This document shows positions 1 to 5,699 of a DNA stretch of 5,780 nt, one piece after another. The notes under the pieces were generated by a model. The model was not told where the DNA came from, ran no database searches, and saw only the letters and a list, made by a program, of their open reading frames with translations. Each line of letters begins with the position of its first letter. The first letter of the stretch is position 1. The stretch is from Saprospirales bacterium. GTDB taxonomy: Bacteria; Bacteroidota; Bacteroidia; Chitinophagales; Saprospiraceae. The translations under genes and the position numbers were made by a program. The stretch lies in contig DLXL01000400.1 of the NCBI GenBank assembly GCA_003448025.1, positions 10,940 through 16,719 of the forward strand, written 5' to 3'.

Positions 1-1
1 G

Positions 2-256
2 TTTGAATACCCGGACTCTGTGATGCACGAAATCTGGAAAAATGAGCAATGGGCGCCTGTACAAAAGACAAACCATTATTATCAATCCGCTCATTTAATT
101 GGCAGAACGTTTAATTATCAATGGAATGAAGCTGCAGCGGAATGGGATACCATCAACAAAACACATTACGCCTATGATGGTGGAAACCTCAACCACTTGA
201 ATTTTGAGGCAATCATCAATCCGCTCCGTAAGGGGTATAATTTTTATCCAATATGA
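2..256 (+). CDS. C-terminal end of a W/Y-repeat surface protein (5' end outside window)
   Basis: The frame is open from the left edge (base 2) to the TGA at 254-256, giving 84 residues of a longer protein; internal GTG/ATG codons at 20-25 are not likely starts because the frame continues upstream. Two degenerate repeats of about 30 residues are visible: one around 'IWKNEQWAPVQKTNHYY', the next around 'YQWNEAAAEWDTINKTHYAYD'. Each has an opening W, a second W, a [T/N]HYxY element and a G/L turn. This W...W...YxYD..GnL pattern is common in large exported Bacteroidota proteins. It is related in style to RHS/YD repeats, but I do not claim membership. The protein ends in 'GYNFYPI' with no T9SS sorting tail visible. 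Its stop overlaps the next gene's ATG. Function unknown; the cellular location is inferred from the repeat type. Confidence 0.75.
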   Translation, partial: FEYPDSVMHEIWKNEQWAPVQKTNHYYQSAHLIGRTFNYQWNEAAAEWDTINKTHYAYDGGNLNHLNFEAIINPLRKGYNFYPI

Positions 257-1860
257 CGTTTCATCAGCAAGCCTTGCAAAAGGCAAAAATCAAAAACACA
301 TTCGCAGCCTCTCTCTTTTTCCTGTTCGCCTGCGCAGGTTTCTTGGGCTGCAAAAAGGAAATGGAACATAGCCAGGATGGCCTGTTCCACGCCGCCGTAC
401 AGGACCGAATCGAGACGAACCCGACCGTTACGCACGGAATGCTCCACTTCAATTCCTTCGACGACCTCACGGCCTTCACGCAGTCGCTCCAAAACAAGGA
501 GGCAGACACTGCGCAGGTACGGAGCGCGTACATTTCGCTGGGCGTGGACGTGAACGCGGAGTACCTCCCCAACCTGACCGATTACCCGGTGTGCCTGCTC
601 AAAGAACAAGCCATTGGAGGCTACACTTCGTTACGGAAGGCAGAGGAAATCGTCATTAACGCCTCACTCGACAACGGCGATGATAATGTGAATTCCATCG
701 TAATCTTTCCGTTTTGGAAGACAGCCCTTAACTCCGACCGAGCGGTTCATGTAGGCAACCGAATCTACAAGTACTACGACAACGGCGGGGTAGTTATCGT
801 CCTGAACGATGACTGGGCGCTTTATGAAAGTATCAGGACGCAGGCCTTCGAGAACGTTCGGGAGTCATACAACCTGATCGTCACCAGCGATGCCCGCGAA
901 GGCTGGGACAAATACTTCACCTTCAACACCGACCAGAGCATCAATGCGGAAAAGGCGGTGTTCATTCCGCGCTTCGTGGTCGGAATGGCCGCCGCCGGCA
1001 ACCTGTCAATAACGAATGTTTCCCTTGTAGAGACACAGGCAGGGGGCAACACTTATCGGTGGGTATATGGCGACAACACCACGTCCACAGGCCCCAACCC
1101 GACCAGAACCATTGCCCCGAACGAGGCGGTCACGCTCATCATTGACAACGGTATGGGCACAAAAGACACGCTGACTGGCACCGAAAACATCCTTGCCTGT
1201 ACTACTGACAATTTTACGATCACTTACCTTTCCAACGGTCAGATTCGGTTTGAATTGCCGGGGTATAATCCCGCAACATCCGAATACAACCTCAAGTGGG
1301 AGTTCAGCGACGGCTCAACGTCTACAGCAAACCCGGTGGTCAAAACCTTTACTTCAAATGGAACGGCCACCTGCCAGTTGATCAGAAAAAGCAACAATAC
1401 TCTGGCTTGCCAGTTCACCAAACCTTTCACCGTTAAGTGTGGGGATAAAAATTCGATAAGTCAAACTTTTATATTTGACTTAGGTAGCCAAAGGTGGAAA
1501 TTAGACGGCTCAATCTGGGTACAAACCAGTCAAGTTGGCTGTAAGGTGAAGTATCTGAGATGGCGTGGGGCAATTCTCAAGTGGCAGCCAGCATACAATC
1601 AAGCAGCTTGTGCTAATCTTAGCGGTATCTATGTGAGAGAGGTGAATACACCAACAGGCAGAAGTTGTAATGACATTACTGCAGGCGGCAGCTACTGTTT
1701 AGGGGCAGGTACGTTCCCAACCTCTGTAGCTCATATCATAACAGAAGTTCCGAATGTCTTTGTAAAACCCGGGCAACTCTCCGCTGGACTTGGCATAAAG
1801 GTCAATGGTTCGTGGCGTGGATGGGGTTATGATGGTAAGCCCAGACTTGTACTCCCTTAA
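253..1860 (+). CDS. Large lipoprotein with PKD-like domains and an unrecognised C-terminal domain
   Basis: The 535-residue protein begins with an SPII signal peptide: basic n-region (K10, K12, K14), hydrophobic core 17-30, and lipobox FLGC with lipidated Cys33, followed by KKE. The ATG at 253 overlaps the upstream stop (ATGA), and no other Met occurs before residue 37, so this start is well supported. Residues 60-245 form a conserved-looking domain ('GMLHFNSFDDL', 'YKYYDNGGVVIVLNDDW') resembling a widespread Bacteroidota lipoprotein type that I cannot name with certainty. Residues about 250-315 ('YRWVYGDNTTSTGPNP') and 318-396 ('LKWEFSDGSTSTANP') read as two PKD-like beta-sandwich domains. 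Residues 397-535 are Trp/Gly-rich with Cys430, 453, 472 and 482, and match nothing I recognise. GC is about 58-65% in sampled blocks at 361-600 but 33-53% after 1440. Probably anchored in the outer membrane, with a binding or adhesive role inferred only from the PKD modules. Confidence 0.85.
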   Translation: MTFHQQALQKAKIKNTFAASLFFLFACAGFLGCKKEMEHSQDGLFHAAVQDRIETNPTVTHGMLHFNSFDDLTAFTQSLQNKEADTAQVRSAYISLGVDVNAEYLPNLTDYPVCLLKEQAIGGYTSLRKAEEIVINASLDNGDDNVNSIVIFPFWKTALNSDRAVHVGNRIYKYYDNGGVVIVLNDDWALYESIRTQAFENVRESYNLIVTSDAREGWDKYFTFNTDQSINAEKAVFIPRFVVGMAAAGNLSITNVSLVETQAGGNTYRWVYGDNTTSTGPNPTRTIAPNEAVTLIIDNGMGTKDTLTGTENILACTTDNFTITYLSNGQIRFELPGYNPATSEYNLKWEFSDGSTSTANPVVKTFTSNGTATCQLIRKSNNTLACQFTKPFTVKCGDKNSISQTFIFDLGSQRWKLDGSIWVQTSQVGCKVKYLRWRGAILKWQPAYNQAACANLSGIYVREVNTPTGRSCNDITAGGSYCLGAGTFPTSVAHIITEVPNVFVKPGQLSAGLGIKVNGSWRGWGYDGKPRLVLP

Positions 1861-1885
1861 TTTTTCAAATCTTTGCTTACACTAT

Positions 1886-1923
1886 CAGACATAAGGCATT
1901 CTGTTTATAATGCCTTATGTTTG
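1886..1923 (+). terminator. Rho-independent-type hairpin after the PKD lipoprotein gene
   Basis: A perfect 12-bp inverted repeat (1889-1900 with 1909-1920, arm ACATAAGGCATT) has an 8-base loop. It extends outward by a G-U, an A-T and a C-G pair to 1886/1923. It starts 25 bases after the stop at 1860 and is followed by moderately T-rich sequence without a clean T run, so it is a probable intrinsic terminator that separates this gene from the barrel gene. Confidence 0.7.
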
Positions 1924-1944
1924 GTCTAATTAATTTGTCTTAAA

Positions 1945-2682
1945 ATGAAGAAGCCTGTTGCATTGACTTTTCTTTTTTTAACCAGTTTTTGTGCTATAAG
2001 GGGCCAATCAATAGCAGCATCATACCTGCAAATTTATTCAAAAACTACTGCGGTTGTACCGGTAGTAAACGGAGGCAATGGAGATCAAGGCACCGACAAC
2101 TCTTTTAGCTTTTCATATGAACACTTTTTAAAAAATAGAGAGTACTCAATTGTAGCCTCTTATTCGAAGTTCAATGGCTGCACATTAATCTATTTTGAAC
2201 CAGGGGGGTGGATAGCAGGAGGCGGGGATGGTTTAGCTAAAGGCTTTTGTCAGGGTGTTAAAATTCATAGATTTGATTTAGAGCTTTCCTATTTACTTAC
2301 AAAAAAAACTAAAAAATTTTACTTAAAGCCATTTGTTGGGGCAGGACTTCAGCTATCGCGAAAAACAGGAGTTGATTTTTGGAGGGATGGATTACCAATA
2401 AACGGTCCCAATTACTTCGAATTAGAACCCATGCGAGCAGAACCCAGGAACACCACCCAAATAGTACCCTCTTTAGGGTTTCGCACCGGTTTTGTCTTCT
2501 GGAAAAGGCTTGACATAGGGCTTGGCTTTCAAGGGGTTTACGCATTCAAACCTTACCAAAAACTGTTTCTGAAATATCAATACAAAGGGGTAATACAACC
2601 CATGGCAGAGTATGAGACTACAGGCACCGGGCTTTTCATTACACTTGGCGTTGGGTACAGGTTTGCAAGATTGATAAAATAA
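1945..2682 (+). CDS. Outer-membrane beta-barrel protein, porin-like, about 25 kDa mature
   Basis: This 245-residue protein starts MKK with an SPI signal peptide (hydrophobic 5-17, likely cleavage after G20 in 'AIRG|QS', a common Bacteroidota site before Gln). The mature part alternates polar and hydrophobic/aromatic residues in strand-like runs: about 53-76, 107-118, 124-138, 172-186, 189-200 and a final strand 228-240 ('LFITLGVGYRF'). Gly/aromatic strands and a terminal aromatic strand are typical of small outer-membrane barrels (OmpW/porin-like superfamily). The longer loop at 78-106 is Gly-rich and contains Cys79 and Cys102; Cys16 is inside the signal. The ATG is preceded by TAAA, in keeping with the A-rich leaders of this phylum and the absence of a Shine-Dalgarno site. 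Substrate or partner unknown; it could be a passive structural barrel. It is isolated from its neighbours by hairpins on both sides. Confidence 0.8.
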   Translation: MKKPVALTFLFLTSFCAIRGQSIAASYLQIYSKTTAVVPVVNGGNGDQGTDNSFSFSYEHFLKNREYSIVASYSKFNGCTLIYFEPGGWIAGGGDGLAKGFCQGVKIHRFDLELSYLLTKKTKKFYLKPFVGAGLQLSRKTGVDFWRDGLPINGPNYFELEPMRAEPRNTTQIVPSLGFRTGFVFWKRLDIGLGFQGVYAFKPYQKLFLKYQYKGVIQPMAEYETTGTGLFITLGVGYRFARLIK

Positions 2683-2702
2683 GTAACCATGCTAACAAAT
2701 GA

Positions 2703-2741
2703 TGTGCGAAAATGCCTACTAAAAGTCGGCACGTTCGCACA
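2703..2741. repeat. Hairpin element, copy 1 (conserved apical motif)
   Basis: An 8-bp perfect outer stem (TGTGCGAA 2703-2710 with TTCGCACA 2734-2741), a 2x2 internal loop, a 4-bp inner stem (TGCC 2713-2716 with GGCA 2728-2731), one mismatch, and a 3-bp apical stem closing AAA at 2721-2723. It begins 20 bases after the barrel gene's stop. No T tract follows, so a simple intrinsic terminator is not well supported. Bases 2712-2733 match 5392-5413 at 18 of 22 positions without gaps, which is why it is annotated as a copy of a repeated element. The functional strand is unknown. Confidence 0.6.
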
Positions 2742-2765
2742 ACCAAAAGTTATCGGTAATAAGAA

Positions 2766-2787
2766 ACAGACAAATAATACTGTCTGT
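2766..2787 (+). other. Short perfect hairpin in the leader of the metalloprotease gene
   Basis: A 7-bp perfect inverted repeat, ACAGACA at 2766-2772 and TGTCTGT at 2781-2787, with an 8-base A/T-rich loop. It lies about 90 bases upstream of the protease start. It could be an operator, part of a structured leader, or chance; nothing in the sequence decides between these. Confidence 0.35.
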
Positions 2788-2839
2788 CGGTGAGATATAA
2801 ACGGAACGCACCACTTAAATGAAGCGAGTACGACGGATT

Positions 2840-2856
2840 CCAAAACCGTATTTTGG
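2840..2856 (+). other. Small hairpin close upstream of the metalloprotease start
   Basis: CCAAAA at 2840-2845 pairs perfectly with TTTTGG at 2851-2856 around a 5-base loop, 21 bases before the ATG at 2878. ACGG at 2832-2835 could instead pair with CCGT at 2846-2849, so two mutually exclusive small hairpins are possible. The only GGAG (2855-2858) is about 19 bases from the ATG, too far for a usual ribosome site. Confidence 0.3.
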
Positions 2857-2877
2857 AGCAAAAAACACAATTAATTT

Positions 2878-4731
2878 ATGAAAAAAGTTCTCAAAATTGC
2901 GATTTGGCTGCTGTTTTTGGCACTAACTTATCCCAAAGCAAACGCCCAATCACTCATTAGTTCCATTACTAACAGCGATGCCAACTTGAATTCCGTTGAA
3001 TCTCAGCGGTATTCCAACCTCCAACAAGATGCCTTTACAAAGGAATTAACGTTGGCAAATCTGGGCAACCCTCGTGATTTCGTAAATTCACAGGGTTTAC
3101 TTCAATTCACATTTCCCGGCATTCAGGGGGGGATTGAGGCACAAGCCATTCATATTGCACAAACTGACACTTCCTACTCGTGGGCGGGGCGGCTGCTCAC
3201 TCATGCGGGTTATTTTGGCTTTTACGAAATTTCCGGACATCGGGCAGCCTGGCTCCAAATCGGCTCACGTTTTTTTGAAGTCATGCCGATAAAATCTGGC
3301 ATTAGTACCGTACGGGAAATTGAAGGAGATGTTTTCGACCCGGTTGACTGTATTAACCCAAGAGGGCCGGAGAGTATGAATTCGGAACTGGAATTGTGTG
3401 CAAACGATTACAACACCTGCGCGGCAACAATTGATATCCTTGTGTTGCTTCCGCCAGATGCTACCGACTGGCTTCAAACTAAATTTGGAGACGACTGGTT
3501 TTCCAAGGCTCTTTATGTGGGTATAGGTACCCAATTCCTGAATGTAGCGTTTGCCAACAGCGATATACCGAACAAGAAAGCCAATATCATTCTGGAAAAT
3601 TTCAATATGGTGTATCCAAATGGGACTAGCTGCGAAAACCTTCTGAATGCATTAGTATCACAAGCGACTACAAGGCGCAATGCCGTTGGGGCGGATCTTG
3701 TCATGCTTCTGACAGCAAATGCCGATTATTCTTGTGGTGCCGGGGCCGCTTGTGCTGAACTTGGCGATCCACCCAGTTATTGCGACCCTTCGTTTGCCTT
3801 TACGGAAATTTGGTGGCTTTTTCACCCCAGATGGACATTCATCCATGAGGTGGGACACCTCATGGGCGCAGGGCATGCACGCCCCGATGATGACGACTCC
3901 GACTGCGCGCATGGCTGGACGGTGGGAGCCAACCGCTTTCAGAGAACACTAATGGCACCTTGGAATGGAACTCAAAATCCGACCGACACAAGGATTCTTC
4001 ATTACTCAAACCCCGATGTGGAATTCAACGGCGACCCGACTGGTACTGAAAATGACAACAATGCCAAGGCTATTAGAAACGGAGCGTGTGTCGTTGCAAA
4101 TTACCGCCACCGTTATACATTTGATGCAAAAATTTCTACAGATCCTTGGGTATGTAAGTCATGGGGAGATATTATTCTAATTGCGGATTTACAACAGCCC
4201 TCTGCTGGTAATCCGGGCCTGCCTCCTTATTCGTATGATTGGCAATGGAATCTATCTGGTAACTTTAGTGGTAATAATGGCATATTTTTAGGTAATACGC
4301 CATTTCAGTTCTTACCAATTCCGCAATCAGAAAACGATGTATGGATTCAACTAAAAGTTACGTCAAGTGATGGCATCACAGTAACTGATGTCCGCCGTGT
4401 AATAATTTATGATGATGGGGATCCTAAATGTTTGTTTAAAGAGTCAAGGCAAATAGAAAGAGACATTACTTTGGAACATAATGATGTACTAATTTTCCCC
4501 AACCCTGCAGATGCTTCCTTACAGGTCAGATGGCATTCCGATTTTGAAGAAGAAGGCGAAATACTTATTACAGACGGTTTGAGTCGCGTACTAAAAATGC
4601 AGCAGGTAAAACAAGTGCACGGAGAAAATATCATAAATATAGATTCCGGCTCATTTTCGGAGGGCTTTCATACTGTTTCACTCCGAACCGGAAGTCGTCT
4701 GTTTACACAAAAGTTGCTCATCATTCACTAA
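2878..4731 (+). CDS. Secreted zinc metalloprotease (metzincin, reprolysin/M72-like) with T9SS sorting domain
   Basis: The 617-residue protein is predicted to hydrolyse peptide bonds outside the cell using a catalytic zinc. An SPI signal peptide (1-23, 'ANA|QS') is followed by a propeptide-like region, about 24-180. The catalytic domain starts near 184 ('IDILVLLPPDATDWL', compare the 'IDVLVxYT' start of this group). It carries the full metzincin motif HEVGHLMGAGH, with zinc ligands His323, His327 and His333 and catalytic Glu324. A Met-turn follows at Met359 ('RTLMAP'), then 'RILHYSNPDVEFNGDPTGT' (373-390), a signature I associate with peptidyl-Asp/reprolysin-like bacterial metalloproteases. 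Cys252, 286, 292, 302, 343 and 404 may form disulfides. Residues 413-512 form a PKD/Ig-like beta domain, and 535-617 ('VLIFPNPADASLQV' to 'FTQKLLIIH') are a type A T9SS sorting domain, implying outer-membrane export and tail removal. The start is supported by the signal peptide; the leader is A/T-rich. Substrate unknown. No inhibitor or immunity gene is evident nearby. Confidence 0.92.
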   Translation: MKKVLKIAIWLLFLALTYPKANAQSLISSITNSDANLNSVESQRYSNLQQDAFTKELTLANLGNPRDFVNSQGLLQFTFPGIQGGIEAQAIHIAQTDTSYSWAGRLLTHAGYFGFYEISGHRAAWLQIGSRFFEVMPIKSGISTVREIEGDVFDPVDCINPRGPESMNSELELCANDYNTCAATIDILVLLPPDATDWLQTKFGDDWFSKALYVGIGTQFLNVAFANSDIPNKKANIILENFNMVYPNGTSCENLLNALVSQATTRRNAVGADLVMLLTANADYSCGAGAACAELGDPPSYCDPSFAFTEIWWLFHPRWTFIHEVGHLMGAGHARPDDDDSDCAHGWTVGANRFQRTLMAPWNGTQNPTDTRILHYSNPDVEFNGDPTGTENDNNAKAIRNGACVVANYRHRYTFDAKISTDPWVCKSWGDIILIADLQQPSAGNPGLPPYSYDWQWNLSGNFSGNNGIFLGNTPFQFLPIPQSENDVWIQLKVTSSDGITVTDVRRVIIYDDGDPKCLFKESRQIERDITLEHNDVLIFPNPADASLQVRWHSDFEEEGEILITDGLSRVLKMQQVKQVHGENIINIDSGSFSEGFHTVSLRTGSRLFTQKLLIIH

Positions 4732-4736
4732 TAAGG

Positions 4737-4780
4737 AATAAAGTCCTGTGTACAAATTCATTTGTGCGCTGGACTTTATT
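4737..4780 (+). terminator. Long terminator-like hairpin after the metalloprotease gene
   Basis: AATAAAGTCC (4737-4746) pairs perfectly with GGACTTTATT (4771-4780). The stem continues inward through one T-T mismatch and nine further pairs (two G-U) to a TTCA loop at 4757-4760, giving a nearly continuous 20-bp stem. It begins 5 bases after the TAA of the protease. The right arm is T-rich (CTTTATT, then TTGC), so it likely terminates the protease transcript. It ends 16 bases before the next ATG, so any transcript of the next gene starting upstream would carry it in its leader. Confidence 0.75.
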
Positions 4781-4796
4781 TGCAAAATGCAAAACA

Positions 4797-5366
4797 ATGA
4801 AACATTTAATTGCTTTTGGCTTTCTGGCACTCACGCTTTGGTCGTGCAAGAAGGAAAATGAGCCAGATAATAACCCTAACATCCCGTATTTTGATTTCAA
4901 GATTTACAATCCGGGCGATCAGAAGAACGGAAGTGCCAGCGCAACTGTTTTTGGAAAAGAATGGAATGCTTCGGCATATATCGCTAGGTATCCGGATAGT
5001 ACTTCGCAGTTTTTTGAGGTTCATTTTGAGACATATTCTGATTTTGGTGAAACCCGCGACCATATTGGTTTCGGGGTATTCAAAGGTCAAAAAGGTGAAT
5101 ACGAGATAACCAATAATCCATTTGACCCAAATTTCGACGATTTTTCTATTGCTTGCGTGTATGGACTTTGGATATCTGATGGAGATTTACTTTATGGAAA
5201 TTATTTCATGGATACGAACTATAAAAGTAAGGTAATTATCGACAAAAACGATGGAGAATTCATTGAGGGGCGATTTTGGTTGATATTTACTTCAAATGTC
5301 GTGGAACACACAGATATTCCCGGTCGGATATATTTTGAAGAAGGAAAATTTCGAGTAAAATTGTAA
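4797..5366 (+). CDS. Small Bacteroidota lipoprotein (DUF6252-like pattern)
   Basis: I choose the ATG at 4797, giving 189 residues. The frame also has a GTG at 4764, but that codon sits inside the terminator hairpin and would add 11 residues in front of an already complete signal peptide. The N-terminus MKHLIAFGFLALTLWSC is a compact SPII signal with lipobox LWSC and lipidated Cys17, followed by KKENEPD and an Asn/Pro linker to about residue 30. The rest is beta-rich: 'ASATVFGKEWNASAYIARYPDS' (47-69), a central part at 70-145, and 'VIIDKNDGEFIEGRFWLIF' (146-164) leading to 'PGRIYFEEGKFRVKL' at the end. The 'V.GKeW.A' opening with an 'eG.F...I.f.eGkF.v' ending resembles a widespread lipoprotein family (DUF6252-like), by memory of the pattern only. 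Function unknown; likely membrane-anchored at the cell envelope. It has its own hairpins on both sides. Confidence 0.82.
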   Translation: MKHLIAFGFLALTLWSCKKENEPDNNPNIPYFDFKIYNPGDQKNGSASATVFGKEWNASAYIARYPDSTSQFFEVHFETYSDFGETRDHIGFGVFKGQKGEYEITNNPFDPNFDDFSIACVYGLWISDGDLLYGNYFMDTNYKSKVIIDKNDGEFIEGRFWLIFTSNVVEHTDIPGRIYFEEGKFRVKL

Positions 5367-5380
5367 AACCGCCATCAATG

Positions 5381-5423
5381 CACTCCTGTCCATGCCTCCT
5401 ATGCGTCGGCACGGGCGGGAGTG
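5381..5423. repeat. Hairpin element, copy 2 (conserved apical motif)
   Basis: An 11-bp outer stem (5381-5391 with 5413-5423, two G-U pairs), an A-C mismatch, and an inner TGCC/GGCA stem (5393-5396 with 5408-5411) around an 11-base loop. It begins 14 bases after the stop of the small lipoprotein gene. Bases 5392-5413 share 18 of 22 positions with copy 1 (2712-2733), while the outer stem is unrelated in sequence but still pairs. An overlapping alternative hairpin (5412-5420 with 5425-5433, GTGT loop) would exclude this fold. It could act as a terminator, but no T run follows. Confidence 0.6.
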
Positions 5424-5657
5424 TTCCCGTTCGGTGCTATGACATACCCCCGCTCGCGTGAAACTACCCAAATTCCATGCCCAGCGTTTGAACGTCGCAC
5501 CTGTGTACGAGAACTCTAGACAAACGTTTGCATGCCAGCAATTACGATGGTATAACCCCTGTGGCGCTCGGGGAGCCGGTAATGTCTCAAAAAGTGTGTC
5601 TGGCCAGTCGGCCGTGGAAAGCCCAAAAATGGTGCTGACGCCAAGCACCCGCCCTAC
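5424..5657. other. Gene-less GC-rich stretch
   Basis: No convincing gene is seen in any frame. A 26-codon + strand frame (5439-5519) and a 118-codon - strand frame (5292-5648, overlapping the lipoprotein gene) show no recognisable protein character. Visible features are a 10-base palindrome CAAACGTTTG at 5521-5530 and a GGCC-AGTC-GGCC mini-hairpin at 5602-5613. Composition is clearly richer in G+C than the lipoprotein gene to its left, which suggests different origin or decayed coding sequence. Confidence 0.5.
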
Positions 5658-5699
5658 TTGGACATTCGATATTGGACATTGGTTATTGGATATTCATTA
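5658..5699. repeat. Six tandem degenerate heptamers, consensus TTGGAYA
   Basis: The units, end to end without gaps, are TTGGACA, TTCGATA, TTGGACA, TTGGTTA, TTGGATA and TTCATTA. All start with TT and end with A; four of six have TTGG. The array stops exactly at the first base of the RHS-like segment. Heptamer arrays of this kind are typical of non-coding DNA that expands by slippage. The role is unknown. Confidence 0.75.

Noticed and set aside
244..609. 121-codon open frame on the - strand
   Set aside because: It lies opposite the GC-rich part of the PKD lipoprotein gene, where long shadow frames are expected; the protein shows no domain or signal character.
1930..1937. TTAATTTG as a Bacteroidota -7 promoter element (TAnnTTTG) for the barrel gene
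   Set aside because: One core base mismatches, no TTTG box sits about 19-21 bases upstream, and transcription would start almost on the ATG.
2691..2755. Integron attC-like layout (TAAC 2693-2696 and GTTA 2749-2752 flanking the hairpin, right after a gene)
   Set aside because: The right box reads GTTATCG and does not fit GTTRRRY, the left box fits RYYYAAC poorly, copy 2 lacks these boxes, and no integrase is visible. The nesting is suggestive only.
2577..2870. 97-codon - strand frame across the gap before the protease gene
   Set aside because: About a third overlaps the barrel gene and the rest runs through three hairpins. The hydrophobic residues look like chance from A/T-rich sequence.
4764..4796. 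GTG start extending the small lipoprotein by 11 residues
   Set aside because: The codon lies within the terminator stem, and the ATG at 4797 already begins a complete lipoprotein signal peptide.
5439..5519. 26-codon + strand frame in the gene-less stretch
   Set aside because: Too short, with no ribosome-site context and no recognisable protein features.
5292..5648. 118-codon open frame on the - strand in the gene-poor right part
   Set aside because: It overlaps the end of the small lipoprotein gene and its hairpin. The translation is low in structure-like pattern, with no recognised motif and no start context.
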